Assembly (NCBI GenBank): GCA_964549505.1
Contig: CAZJVD010000003.1
Location: 1 to 64,000, forward strand
Reading direction: 5' to 3'
Length of the DNA stretch: 64,000 nt
DNA from: CAZJVD01 sp964549505
Lineage (GTDB): Bacteria > Bdellovibrionota > UBA1018 > CAZJVD01
In this document: piece after piece, positions 1-8,810 of the stretch
Layout: the number at the start of each line of letters is the position of its first letter
Position numbering within the stretch: position 1 is the first letter of the stretch
Notes under the pieces: model-generated
What the model saw: only the letters and a program-made list of their open reading frames with translations
Database searches by the model: none
What the model was told of the DNA's origin: nothing
Program-made: the position numbers and the translations under genes

Positions 1-3
1 AAG

Positions 4-47
4 TGTTACCTATGTCTCCAGTATAATCTGTAACCTATGTGTCCGGA
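4..47. repeat. Two-copy direct repeat, possible IS end
   Basis: Two imperfect copies of a motif beginning TGTWACCTATGTSTCC lie 25 bp apart (4-22 and 29-47). Closely spaced repeats of this kind are seen at the ends of some insertion sequences (IS21/IS481-like). No transposase is visible, but the window starts here, so the body of an element could lie to the left. It ends 18 bp from the 3' end of a tRNA gene. Confidence 0.4.
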
Positions 48-64
48 ATGGACCTTGAAAGGAT

Positions 65-141
65 TGGCGGGAGTGACGGGACTCGAACCCGCGACCTTCG
101 CCGTGACAGGGCGACGTTGTAACCAACTCAACTACACCCCC
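65..141 (-). tRNA. tRNA-Asp (anticodon GTC)
   Basis: The minus strand folds as a full cloverleaf. The acceptor stem GGGGGTG pairs with CACTCCC (one G-T pair). The anticodon loop CTGTCAC carries GTC at 34-36, and a T-arm contains TTCGAGT. The discriminator is G, as expected for tRNA-Asp, and the 3' CCA is encoded (65-67). The gene stands alone; the next gene on the plus strand is divergent. Confidence 0.95.
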
Positions 142-159
142 GATTTTCGGGATGAGACA

Positions 160-188
160 GTGTTAATTCGCCGCGGCGGCTAAGTCAA
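160..188 (-). promoter_or_regulatory. Candidate promoter of tRNA-Asp
   Basis: On the minus strand TTGACT (183-188) is separated by 17 bp from TAACAC (160-165), about 19 bp upstream of the tRNA 5' end. The -35 box is good and the -10 box weak (3 of 6 to TATAAT). The rest of 142-346 shows a GC-rich stretch (170-180) and nothing else I can identify before the protease gene. Confidence 0.35.
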
Positions 189-346
189 ACGGGATAGGTA
201 GACCAGCAGCTTATGACTCATTGAGCCATTGCTCCGCCGGAGATCCGCCGTCGTTTACGCGCGATCAAACGCGGTCGATTTGATTTGCTCCACGAATCGG
301 CGTAGTACCTTGTTTCTGACCTGCAAGGGGTCACCGGGGGACTTCA

Positions 347-1660
347 ATGAAAACTAGAGTAATCACACGGATCGTTCCGTTGGCTTTTCTTACTTTTCTC
401 ATGGGCGTTGAGACGAACGCGGACACTCTCTCCTTTGACAGAAAAGTGTTCGCTGACACGGATGCGGCGCTGGACTGGGCACTGTTGCAGTATTCGGGGC
501 TCGTACTCAAATCTCCGTCGCCACTACAGACGGCCGAGCAGAGGAAGCGATGGATTGCGGATCGCCTCGAGAAAGCCACGCCTTCTCAACGTGAGCACAT
601 TAAAAAAACACTGGTTGAATCGACGCTGCGAATGGTTCGAGCGCGAGACGCCTTTTGCGAAGGCAAGCGGGTCATTCAAGTGAGTGACCTAGAAGCTTAT
701 GTGGGCGATAGGCTCGCAGCAGCTCAGCAGGAACATCTTCTGAACGTTCAGAAGGAGAACGAGCGCCTGCGCGAAGAGCTCGCTGAACTTCGTAGCGAAC
801 GGGTTACCGGCGAGGAGACCAACCAGACTTTTTCGGCCAAAGAAAACTGGGAGGTTTTCAACGGACCTGTTGTTCAGCTGCATGGTCAGACTGTCGGCTC
901 TGGGATGCTGTTCTTTCAAGAAGGGCGCGAGAATGCCGAAGGTTACGACACGTATGTTCTAACGGCGTGGCATGTTCCACGTGACATGCTCGAAATATAC
1001 CGTCCGCCAAATGAGGGGGAAGGTTTCGACCCGCGTGCGTTCTCCGTCGCCACTAAGGTGTACTATCCGGACGGTACGATCATGTATCAGAGATCTCAGT
1101 TGATTGCGTACAATGTGAAACTCGATGCGGCACTCTTGGCTATCGACACTGACAAGGGATTTCCGTTCATCAGTAAGAACGCGACACGCGAATACATACG
1201 ATCGCACACCAACTATCTCACCCCGATCACCGCTGTGGGCTGCCCTCTCGGAAATGATCCCGTTCCGTCGCAAGGCTTGATCTCGAGCACGCATCACATG
1301 GTCGATGGAACGAATTATTTTATGATGACAGCGCCAACCTATGTTGGAAACTCAGGCGGCGGGATTTTTGAATCTCGCACCGGCATCCTGCTCGGAGTGT
1401 TTTCAAAGATTTACACTCACGGAAGCGGATCGCGAGAAGTCATTGTTCCACACATGGGACTCGGGGTCTCGGTAGCGGACATTCTTGACTGGCTGGAGCG
1501 CGATGTAGATGCCGATCTGGTTTCTCGAATCGAGAACAACCGACCACGTCCGGTGATCCCATTCGGGTCTCTGGCAGCCGCGCCGGCATCTGCGCCATCG
1601 AATAAAACACTTTCGAATGGCAAACGAAGTCCTGCAGCGTGCGCCCGAGGTGCCCGTTGA
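347..1660 (+). CDS. Secreted trypsin-like serine protease with coiled-coil N-terminus
   Basis: The 437-residue product begins with a Sec signal peptide (about 1-25, ending at VETNA). A charged helical, probably coiled-coil segment follows (about 110-165, rich in E, R and L). The rest is a chymotrypsin-fold (S1/DegP-like) domain. The triad is visible: His209 in LTAWHV, Asp260 in LDAALL and Ser336 in GNSGGG. No PDZ domain follows, unlike DegP; a short Ala/Pro-rich tail ends the protein. A G-rich Shine-Dalgarno (GGGGGA) precedes the ATG. It is monocistronic and convergent with the acyltransferase gene 16 bp downstream. It is likely exported to periplasm or medium; the substrate is unknown. Confidence 0.8.
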   Translation: MKTRVITRIVPLAFLTFLMGVETNADTLSFDRKVFADTDAALDWALLQYSGLVLKSPSPLQTAEQRKRWIADRLEKATPSQREHIKKTLVESTLRMVRARDAFCEGKRVIQVSDLEAYVGDRLAAAQQEHLLNVQKENERLREELAELRSERVTGEETNQTFSAKENWEVFNGPVVQLHGQTVGSGMLFFQEGRENAEGYDTYVLTAWHVPRDMLEIYRPPNEGEGFDPRAFSVATKVYYPDGTIMYQRSQLIAYNVKLDAALLAIDTDKGFPFISKNATREYIRSHTNYLTPITAVGCPLGNDPVPSQGLISSTHHMVDGTNYFMMTAPTYVGNSGGGIFESRTGILLGVFSKIYTHGSGSREVIVPHMGLGVSVADILDWLERDVDADLVSRIENNRPRPVIPFGSLAAAPASAPSNKTLSNGKRSPAACARGAR

Positions 1661-1676
1661 CGCTTGTAAAACGCCG

Positions 1677-2555
1677 TTAACCGATCACAGGAAAACGCCG
1701 CTTTTCATATTCTTGATCGAGGACGGTTTGCATCGTTGTCACAACGTGGTCGTAGATCTTCTGAAGATTTTCTTCTTCGGAAAGGGCCGGGTCCATCATT
1801 TCGGCGACGCGAATGGGCGGCAAAATCCTGAATGTCATCTTTGCCGGCAGCGGAACGAAAATAGACGCGAAGGCGGCAGGAGCTAACAAAAGCGGAAAAA
1901 AAGTGAATACGCCCGTCACCACACACCACATGAAAAAGATCGACCGATAGGTGATCGGTAGCCCGTGGAGACGAAAGCGATCGTAGAGACCTAGTCTCTT
2001 CGCAAGCTCCTCGCCACGATTCAGAATCACATACGTCTCATGAGCACCGCAGCTGACGATCGGAACAATCGGCACTTTGTTTCGGAGTGCGAGCTTGATG
2101 AATCCCTTACGACCGAAGAAGTCCATCTTCTTGCGATCTTTATAGGTTCGGAACGCCTCTTTCTCGCCGCCCGGATAGACCAGTAGCGAATAACCGCGCG
2201 ACATAGCTTCATCGGCGACTTGGGGATCTGCGGGAATGGCACCAATCTTTGGGCAGAGCCAGCGAAAGAAAAAGTTATCGACGGCGATTCCGTGCGCGAG
2301 CCCGAGGGCACGGCGCGAGAGACCGAATCGCTTGTACCAAGCGTAAAAAAGCATCACGACTTCGAACGTGATCATGCCGTTGTGGTTACCAACGAAGAGA
2401 GCCTTCTCTTCGTTCAGATGATCAAACCCGTCGATCTCGCAACGAAAGTAGTGATTCCAAAGACCGGCAAGAAACGGCTCGATCTTCTTGATGAACTCCG
2501 GATCGCGCTTGTCGAGCTCTCGAAAAAGGCGGCGGCGCTGAGCGGGCGTGACCAC
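1677..2555 (-). CDS. PlsC-like lysophospholipid/glycerolipid acyltransferase family protein
   Basis: This 292-residue protein has the acyltransferase landmarks LFVGNHNGMITFE (about 55-67) and YPGGEKEAFRTYKD (about 125-140), and hydrophobic stretches in the second half suitable for membrane association. The family transfers acyl groups from acyl-CoA or acyl-ACP to lipid hydroxyls. The first motif is not the strict H-x4-D; it has H-x6-E, closer to the DGAT/plant-esterase-like subgroup, so the acceptor cannot be named. The GTG start (2553-2555) touches the end of a nested inverted-repeat element, whose outer arm supplies an AGGA about 8 bases upstream. In-frame reading further upstream meets a stop inside the element, so the original start may have been changed by its insertion. 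Confidence 0.7.
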   Translation of the reverse strand: MVTPAQRRRLFRELDKRDPEFIKKIEPFLAGLWNHYFRCEIDGFDHLNEEKALFVGNHNGMITFEVVMLFYAWYKRFGLSRRALGLAHGIAVDNFFFRWLCPKIGAIPADPQVADEAMSRGYSLLVYPGGEKEAFRTYKDRKKMDFFGRKGFIKLALRNKVPIVPIVSCGAHETYVILNRGEELAKRLGLYDRFRLHGLPITYRSIFFMWCVVTGVFTFFPLLLAPAAFASIFVPLPAKMTFRILPPIRVAEMMDPALSEEENLQKIYDHVVTTMQTVLDQEYEKRRFPVIG

Positions 2556-2826
2556 TAGGGCGTGTCCTCATTTGTTATGACCGCTCGCGAATGGCAGTTC
2601 GACCCCAGGCCGAGGCGCGAGAAGCGACGTGTACTCTTGGTACTCGAGCGACGAGCAACGAAGGACTGGGGTCGAACCGCATTCGCCCAAAGGGTTGAAG
2701 CGTATTTTTGATACGGCATCGTCACTCCTCCTCGATTTAGCACCACTAAATCTTCGTCGTCGTTCCTCACCTTATCAAAAATGCGCTTCAACGAGCTGGT
2801 CATAACAAATGAGGACACGCCCTAGT
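2554..2826. mobile_element. MITE-like nested inverted-repeat element with CTAG target duplication
   Basis: Perfect 29-bp inverted repeats lie at 2554-2582 and 2798-2826, starting ACTAGGGCGTGTCC. Inside are two further stems: 2587-2608 with 2666-2686 (about 20 bp, near-perfect) and 2694-2713 with 2773-2792 (20 bp, one mismatch); the second loop contains a 7-bp palindrome, GATTTAG/CTAAATC. CTAG at both outer edges fits a duplicated target of IS5-type transposases. No credible protein is encoded. The element separates two minus-strand genes; the stop codon of the upstream gene lies in one CTAG and the GTG of the downstream gene abuts the other. Confidence 0.65.
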
Positions 2827-4735
2827 AGACTCCGGTTATGTTTACAAACTGCATTCCATTGAACGTAACGCCGAGACTTGCGTCCGGCTGCCAACCCGAA
2901 ACAGCGTTCTTGAAATCGGTCTCAGAAAAGGCGCTGATCGACGTCCCGACAATCACATCAACGACGAAGGGCCCATCGGTCGCGGGCACATGCGCGAGAA
3001 CAATAGAACCCACCGAACGCAGCGGCCCTGCGCGATGACGACCCACCTTTTCTAAAAACTGCTTCCGGAGAGCTTTCTCGAATCGGTTCCCAGCGGCGAT
3101 GGCGTCCGACATCTGGTCATCATCAGATCCAGGCGCCACATAAACAAACCGAATGCGCTCAAGTAGCCCCGTCTTAGCAAGTTCGACCGTAAGCTCCCGA
3201 AGGCGCGCGCGAACTCGAGTGCTGTTTTCAGCGGAATTCCCGGCCGTATTCCATGAAGGGCCCAAGGCCAACGTGAGATTATCGCCCGTCTGCTCAACCT
3301 GCATGTCCCATGTTTTGAGCAGATTTCTTAACCGTGCAATCGTCGTTAGAAGCTCCTCCGTCGCTCGCCTCTCGCCCGCTGCTACATTGGACAATACGTC
3401 ATCGATCGACTCGACATCGATCGCAAGCGACTGCAGAAGGTTGAACTTGTTGAGCGCACTGACCTTACGCACATCGGCTCCGATACGGCCATTCGGATAT
3501 GCTTTTCGTGTGGGACGATCGCGGTCGCGCACGAGATTATTCGGCGCAAAGACATCGGCCCAATCGAGATAGCTTTGCAAAACCCGATAGCCTTCGACGT
3601 TTTTACTCACGACGGTAGGTCCGTGTTCGTACACTGTCACGATATCATGCAGGCGTTTTGCGCCATCAAAGCTCGCGTGAAAGGAACCTAGAAACATCGA
3701 CCGAATCTGCTCTGTGTAATCCCTGTAATCCTTCGCATCGATGTCGGACAGAAGCTCCAGCGCGAGGCGCGAAAGCACGCCATCTGAAAGCGCTCCGTCA
3801 CTTAAAACGCCGCTAGCACGACCTGTCACCAACTGCTCCACCACCTTGCGCGTACTAAGAAGCCAACGGTAGAGGGTCCATGCGGAATCCCTTACATCGC
3901 GAAAGTCTACCGATCCCTCGTAGTGGGGCTCCGAGAGATGCGTGAGTTTTCGTCCGTAGCGTCCGGCAAAATACGCCTGATCGACATCATCTCCGAAACC
4001 AAGAACGTGCCAGCGCGACGGTACCGCCAGTATCCCACGGCCTCGACCCGAGCGTTGTCCGATACCGATCGCGTACTGGTCCACGAAGCGCTTGTGCGCG
4101 ACAAACTTGTGATAGCGCGCGTTCGTTCTGTTCTGCGCTTCGAATACCGCGACGCGAATCGCTTTGCGTGTGAGCTCGTCATGCTCACCAAAGTAAAAAC
4201 TGCAGACACTCCACGCTGAGTACGACGCCTTCACAAAGGATGCGAGGTCCACCGGCTGACCGTCCCTAATCACCTGCGTTTTAACGAGCTCTTCAAGAAA
4301 GAGGTACTGAGCGAGATTCTCAGCCGCTGTCACAAGATCCTCTGATTCGAACTCGCCGTTCTGCGAACGAAAAAACGCGTTCTGAACCGTAACCCAAATC
4401 CCCTTTTTGTGAGCAGCGGCTAGATCGACGTAGGCGTTGTTGTTCGCATAGAAGCGATTCCAAAGTTCGCGCGTGCTTTCATTCTTGTGAGGCTCCAAGA
4501 AGCCCCTAACAAGTTCTTCTGGTTCAATCGCGTCCTCACGAACCAATGAACGTCCGCGTAACGGATCAATACGAACATTGGCGAGCTTTGGATTGCAACG
4601 CCGTCCGGATTGGAATTCAGCCGGATCGCGCTCCGAGCATGCACCGATCTCAAGGCTGAAACTACGTGCTAATAGCGCCAGAACTGTGAGTACACCGAGA
4701 ACCGCACTGGCTTTCAAGAGATCTCCAAAACGCAT
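2822..4735 (-). CDS. Large envelope protein of unknown function
   Basis: The product has 637 residues. An N-terminal hydrophobic segment (about 10-28, LKASAVLGVLTVLALLARSF) suggests a signal anchor or signal peptide, so the rest is probably periplasmic. I recognise no domain. The body is mixed alpha/beta with many charged residues, and it ends with a beta-rich stretch. The TAG stop lies exactly in the CTAG at the edge of the inverted-repeat element, so the C-terminus may have been shortened or altered when that element inserted. The start ATG at 4733-4735 is followed directly by the hydrophobic segment. It is 49 bp downstream of prfB on the same strand. Confidence 0.6.
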   Translation of the reverse strand: MRFGDLLKASAVLGVLTVLALLARSFSLEIGACSERDPAEFQSGRRCNPKLANVRIDPLRGRSLVREDAIEPEELVRGFLEPHKNESTRELWNRFYANNNAYVDLAAAHKKGIWVTVQNAFFRSQNGEFESEDLVTAAENLAQYLFLEELVKTQVIRDGQPVDLASFVKASYSAWSVCSFYFGEHDELTRKAIRVAVFEAQNRTNARYHKFVAHKRFVDQYAIGIGQRSGRGRGILAVPSRWHVLGFGDDVDQAYFAGRYGRKLTHLSEPHYEGSVDFRDVRDSAWTLYRWLLSTRKVVEQLVTGRASGVLSDGALSDGVLSRLALELLSDIDAKDYRDYTEQIRSMFLGSFHASFDGAKRLHDIVTVYEHGPTVVSKNVEGYRVLQSYLDWADVFAPNNLVRDRDRPTRKAYPNGRIGADVRKVSALNKFNLLQSLAIDVESIDDVLSNVAAGERRATEELLTTIARLRNLLKTWDMQVEQTGDNLTLALGPSWNTAGNSAENSTRVRARLRELTVELAKTGLLERIRFVYVAPGSDDDQMSDAIAAGNRFEKALRKQFLEKVGRHRAGPLRSVGSIVLAHVPATDGPFVVDVIVGTSISAFSETDFKNAVSGWQPDASLGVTFNGMQFVNITGVY

Positions 4736-4784
4736 CGGTTACGTTTCGGAAAGCAACCTCGCGAGTATAAGGAGGAATTCGCCA

Positions 4785-5940
4785 TCACTCCGAAGCACCT
4801 TCGTCCGAAGCGTCAGATCTCCGCCACTCGCCAGTGAGTTTGGCTGTGAGATACGCTTTTACAAACGGATCCAGAGCACCATCAAGAACCCCCTCGGCCG
4901 AACTGGTGGTTTCGCCCGTACGATGGTCTTTAACCATCTTATAAGGGTGCAGAACATAAGATCGTATCTGGCTTCCCCAGGTGATGTCCTTCTTGGAGTC
5001 TTCAAGTTTTTGACGCTTTTTGCGTTCTTCTTCTAAGTGAACCTCATACAAGCGGGACCGCAACACCTTCATCGCAAGATCTCGGTTCTTAATCTGGGAA
5101 CGTTCCTGTTGGCAGGTCACGACAATACCCGAAGGAATATGCGTGATGCGAACCGCGGAGTCGGTCGTGTTCACGCCCTGACCGCCCTTTCCGCCCGAGC
5201 GATAAACATCGATGCGGAGATCGGCTGGATTGATGACGACCTCAAAAGTGTCGTCGATTTCAGGCGAAACAAAGACGCTCGCAAACGACGTGTGACGGCG
5301 TTTGTTCGAATCAAACGGCGAGATTCGAACGAGCCGATGCACGCCCGCTTCGCTTCGAAGCTGTCCAAACGCGTAGGATCCACTCACCAAAAGTGTCGCT
5401 GACTTAATACCAGCTGAGTCTCCGGGCTGAGCGTCCAGTAGATCGGCTCGAAAGCTCTTGTCCTGGGCAAAACGCTGGTACATGCGCAAGAGCATGTGCG
5501 CCCAATCGCACGACTCCGTACCGCCAGCTCCAGCATTGATGGTAACGATCGCATTACTCGCGTCGTGTTCTTCATTCAAAAGTTTTTGAAACTCGAGCGA
5601 TTCTACAAGCGGCTGGAGGTCGCCGAGCAGCGTCTGGACTTCGAGCAGAGAATGCTCGTCGCTTTCGGCTTGCGCGAGTTCGTACAAAGTTTCAGCGTCG
5701 TTAAAGCGAGATTCGACATTACGAAACTGTTTGATCTCATTTTCAAGGCGTGACTTCTCTTGGCTGAGCGCGCGCGCACGTGCGGCGTCGTTCCAAAAGT
5801 CAGGCGCGGCCTCAAGAGCCGCTACTTCGTCGATTCGACGTTTCTTGTTAGCGAGGTCAAAGCGAACCTCGTAGGAAATCGATTTTGGACTTCACGGATG
5901 CGAGTCCTTCTTTCAGGACATGGTGCTCAACAGTGGCCAT
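4785..5940 (-). CDS. prfB: Peptide chain release factor 2 (programmed +1 frameshift)
   Basis: RF2 reads UAA and UGA in the ribosomal A site and releases the peptide. Frame 0 starts at ATG 5938-5940 and runs 27 codons to an in-frame TGA (5857-5859). The slip site is CTT TGA C, preceded by a Shine-Dalgarno-like CGAGG. A +1 shift joins the downstream frame (DLANKKRRIDEV...), giving about 384 residues. The SPF anticodon-like motif (ISPFDSN) and the catalytic GGQ (GGKGGQGVN) are present. The C-terminus extends a little beyond typical RF2 (about 365). Frameshift autoregulation is well established: low RF2 lets the ribosome stall at UGA and slip. Annotation from the first downstream ATG (5687) would lose the N-terminal domain. 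Confidence 0.95.
5856..5869 (-). promoter_or_regulatory. prfB +1 frameshift site
   Basis: On the minus strand the sequence reads CGAGGTTCGCTTTGAC: an internal Shine-Dalgarno-like GAGG, then CTT, the in-frame TGA stop and C. This is the standard recoding signal of bacterial prfB; only a +1 shift connects the two conserved parts of the protein. Confidence 0.93.
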
Positions 5941-5985
5941 AGGCTTATGGTTCTAAACGAAACGCGACGGCATAGCTAGTGAGAG

Positions 5986-6441
5986 TTAGCGGGGTTTCGA
6001 GCGCGCTGTCGATCGCCGTATCAAGCCGAGCGTCCGTCGCTTCAGCGCCGCGAGGACTTGGGTTTCGAGCGCCGCCATTTCCGTGGCCTTCTTCTTTGAC
6101 GCCTCATGATCGTGGCCGAACAGATGCGCAATCCCGTGAACGATGAGCACCGTCAACTCGTCTTTAAGCGAATGACTGAGTGACAGAGCCTGTCGCTGGG
6201 CCGTTGGAACACTAATGGCCAGTGAACCCAAGAAACCGTTCGCGCGAAACACCGCATGCGACTCGAAACTCAGGACATCGGTGGGTCGGTTGATGCCGCG
6301 AAAACGTCGATTGAGGGCTCGAATTGCCGTGTCATCCATCAAGTCGACATCGACGCGAAAGTCCTCCGCCCCGAAAGCTTTGAGGACGCGCCGGGTCTGG
6401 GTCGCAGCAAACTTCTGAAGATCTTTTCGGCTGCTTTTCAC
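5986..6441 (-). CDS. ybeY: Endoribonuclease YbeY (rRNA maturation)
   Basis: This 151-residue zinc-dependent RNase acts in 16S rRNA 3'-end processing and ribosome quality control. The metal site HGIAHLFGHDHE (H-G-x2-H-L-x-G-x-D-H) lies at about 107-118, and the family motif LNRRFRGINRPTDVLSF lies near 45-61. The lysine/arginine-rich tail (RRSTARSKPR) is a little longer than usual. It is divergent from mazG with about 28 bp between starts, and 45 bp upstream of prfB on the same strand, so a translation-related pair is plausible. Confidence 0.92.
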   Translation of the reverse strand: MKSSRKDLQKFAATQTRRVLKAFGAEDFRVDVDLMDDTAIRALNRRFRGINRPTDVLSFESHAVFRANGFLGSLAISVPTAQRQALSLSHSLKDELTVLIVHGIAHLFGHDHEASKKKATEMAALETQVLAALKRRTLGLIRRSTARSKPR

Positions 6442-6469
6442 GATGATCCGCGGATGGTATCACAAGCTC

Positions 6470-7309
6470 ATGAAGTCGGATCCAATCAAGACGGTCCTTC
6501 GCACCGTTCATCGTTTGCGCGCTCCCGGAGGTTGTCCGTGGGATCGCAAACAAACGCACCAAAGTCTGCGCCCATTTCTCATTGAGGAAGCCTATGAGGT
6601 CTTAGAGATCTTAGATCACCTGCGTTCGCGACAACAGCTTCGCGACCCAAAACAAACGGGTAAGTTTAAAGAAGAACTGGGCGACCTTCTTTTGCAGATT
6701 CTTCTGCACTCCGAGATCGCTTCCGAGTCTCGAGCGTTCGACTTCGGTGACGTCGCTAATGCATTGAATGACAAACTCGTCCGTCGTCACCCTCATGTTT
6801 TCGGCAAAGTGAAAGTTCGTGGTGCCACGCAAGTTCTGAAAAACTGGGAAGTGATCAAGCAGGCTGAAAAAAAGGACGCCGGAGAAAAGCGCCAAGGGGT
6901 TCTCGACGGTTTACCGCGCAGTCTGCCGGCGCTCCAGCGCACGACACGAGCGATCAACAAGGTCAGTCGCGTCGGTTTTCAATGGCCCAGTCTTAAGGGG
7001 CCCATCGCGAAGCTGCACGAAGAACTGCGCGAGTTCGAAGCTGCACTCAAGCGCGGCACGCGCGAACAGCAGTTTGAAGAACTGGGCGATTTCCTCTTCA
7101 ATGTCTGCAACATCGCTTTCTTTCTCAAGCTCGATCCGGAAAACGCTCTACGCGCCAGTCTCGCGAAGTTCGAGCGACGTTTTCGTGGTGTCGAAACTCG
7201 GCTTGCGAAACGTGGAAAAAAACCTCAGGAGTCGAACCTCCGAGAGATGGATCAGATTTGGAACGCCGTCAAAGCAGAAGAAAAAAGAAAAAAACGACGC
7301 GGTCGATGA
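6470..7309 (+). CDS. mazG: Nucleoside triphosphate pyrophosphohydrolase MazG
   Basis: It hydrolyses (d)NTPs to NMP and pyrophosphate, a house-cleaning and stringent-response-related activity in the cytoplasm. The 279-residue protein has the N-terminal signature GGCPWDRKQTHQSLRPFLIEEAYEV (residues about 19-43, with EExxE metal ligands), KEELGDLLLQILLHS, and a second MazG-like half (EELGDFLFNVCNIAFF). An ATG at 6443 is in frame, but the one at 6470 puts CPWD at the usual distance, so I prefer 6470. Its TGA overlaps the coaE start (ATGA). Confidence 0.93.
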   Translation: MKSDPIKTVLRTVHRLRAPGGCPWDRKQTHQSLRPFLIEEAYEVLEILDHLRSRQQLRDPKQTGKFKEELGDLLLQILLHSEIASESRAFDFGDVANALNDKLVRRHPHVFGKVKVRGATQVLKNWEVIKQAEKKDAGEKRQGVLDGLPRSLPALQRTTRAINKVSRVGFQWPSLKGPIAKLHEELREFEAALKRGTREQQFEELGDFLFNVCNIAFFLKLDPENALRASLAKFERRFRGVETRLAKRGKKPQESNLREMDQIWNAVKAEEKRKKRRGR

Positions 7310-7905
7310 CTGCGGCCGGTAACGTCTTTGGTCTCACCGGCGGAATTGCGTCGGGTAAGTCCACGTTTGCCAAACTTCTGAAGCACCTCGGAGCGCGAAC
7401 GCTCGATGCTGATCGCGTGGCACGAGACTTACGAAAGGACGATCCCGTTGTCCGAAAGAAAATCAAACAGCTTTTCGGCTCGACGAAAACGCACGTGATC
7501 CGAGCGCGTGTTTTTCAGAACCCGCCCCTTCGAAAACGGCTCGAGCGGATTTTAATTCCGCGCATCATTAAGGAAAGCGAGCGACGGTTCGCAAAATGGT
7601 ACAGGGCTCACCCTGAACGTCCGATTGTCTATGAAGCTTCTCTCCTGATTGAAACGGGTCGCGCGCGGGACTTCAAAAAACTGATCGTGATATCCAGTCC
7701 CAAGAAGGATCAGCTCCGACGCCTCACTGAAAAACGAGGTCTCGATCTCGTTTCGGCTCGAAAGCGCCTCGAAGCTCAAACCTCCGACGCTCAGCGCCGA
7801 AAACATGCTGATATTTGGGTAAGAAATATGGGGTCAAAGAAAGAACTGAAACGTCAAGCGCATATCGTCTTCGACTTCATGAAACGCTCGCTACCCGCTA
7901 AATAA
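7306..7905 (+). CDS. coaE: Dephospho-CoA kinase
   Basis: It phosphorylates dephospho-CoA in the last step of coenzyme A synthesis. The 199-residue protein starts with MTAAGNVFGLTGGIASGKST; the P-loop GGIASGKST is at about 12-20 and is followed by the family's LDADRVARDL segment. YEASLLIETG (about 107-116) corresponds to the substrate lid motif. The start at 7306 overlaps the mazG stop as ATGA, and an upstream in-frame codon (7258) would only add a lysine-rich leader. It is translationally coupled to mazG. Confidence 0.92.
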   Translation: MTAAGNVFGLTGGIASGKSTFAKLLKHLGARTLDADRVARDLRKDDPVVRKKIKQLFGSTKTHVIRARVFQNPPLRKRLERILIPRIIKESERRFAKWYRAHPERPIVYEASLLIETGRARDFKKLIVISSPKKDQLRRLTEKRGLDLVSARKRLEAQTSDAQRRKHADIWVRNMGSKKELKRQAHIVFDFMKRSLPAK

Positions 7906-7954
7906 TTGAAATTCTCGCGACAGCGGAAAACGACTCTGCTATTTTTGATAGTGC

Positions 7955-8785
7955 ATGAAGCGTCTAGGAATCTTCTTCGTTGGGATCTTTTTATTTTCTG
8001 GTTGCATCAACATCTTCGATCCGGTGGATACGCCGAGCGGGGATGAGCAGGTCTTGGCCGCTGCGCGTGCCTGCTTCGACGATGGTGATCTGGATTGCGC
8101 GGCCGATTTTTACAAGCAGCTTTCGAATAGCTTCGTGGATCGTAAGAATACAGAAGAAGCCTTCCTGATCCTCGAGCGCGCAGGAATCGGAATGTCGTTT
8201 TTCATCCAAGCTTTCGGCGATGGCGGCGGCGGTAGGGGGCTTGGAAAGTTGGCGAACCTCCTTTCAGGAAATGCGGCCGTTGTTTCCCGCCGTACGACGA
8301 TCTTTGAAGCTTTCAAGAAGCACGACGCGATTCAGGATCGCAACCTGAGAAACTTTCTGAAGTTTGTCACAGCGTTGACGTTCGCTGCTCATATCTTGGC
8401 CGAGGAACATCGCGCGGACACGACCGACGGTTTTACAGGAGCTGACTTTGTTCTGACACCAGCGGCGTGCAAGACCATCGACGTCGCGAGCTGTGCTGGC
8501 GAAGCGACGTGCGGGAGACCTGTCGCGTCCACTTTGGATGATACGGCGGCACCGGCGACATCCGATACGGAGATGACAAGCTCCGATACGATTTCAGGAC
8601 AACGAACACTTCTGATGCTTCACAAAGCTCTACTGGCCGTCGATCAAGCGATCCGACAAATCGGCGTGGGCGGAAAGTTCAGCACGAGTTTAGGGTCGTT
8701 TACAGGACAGATTGCTTTGCTCTCAGGGATTTCAAACTCCAACTGTTACCGATGGCTCCTCGCCTCGAACGGGGTGGTGGACTAA
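7955..8785 (+). CDS. Putative lipoprotein of unknown function
   Basis: The 276-residue protein begins MKRLGIFFVGIFLFSGC, a short signal peptide with lipobox FSGC, so Cys17 is the probable acylated residue. The mature part is helical; residues about 35-75 (ACFDDGDLDCAADFYKQL) resemble one or two TPR-like helical pairs. Several cysteines occur in the last third. It is followed closely by an outer-membrane barrel gene on the same strand, so an envelope role, perhaps as a partner of that barrel, is an inference from context. Confidence 0.65.
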   Translation: MKRLGIFFVGIFLFSGCINIFDPVDTPSGDEQVLAAARACFDDGDLDCAADFYKQLSNSFVDRKNTEEAFLILERAGIGMSFFIQAFGDGGGGRGLGKLANLLSGNAAVVSRRTTIFEAFKKHDAIQDRNLRNFLKFVTALTFAAHILAEEHRADTTDGFTGADFVLTPAACKTIDVASCAGEATCGRPVASTLDDTAAPATSDTEMTSSDTISGQRTLLMLHKALLAVDQAIRQIGVGGKFSTSLGSFTGQIALLSGISNSNCYRWLLASNGVVD

Positions 8786-8810
8786 GATGATACGCTCACA
8801 GGCAGGTAAC

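Noticed and set aside
2555..2818. 87-codon minus-strand frame inside the nested inverted-repeat element
   Set aside because: It simply reads through the stems of the element; no transposase features.
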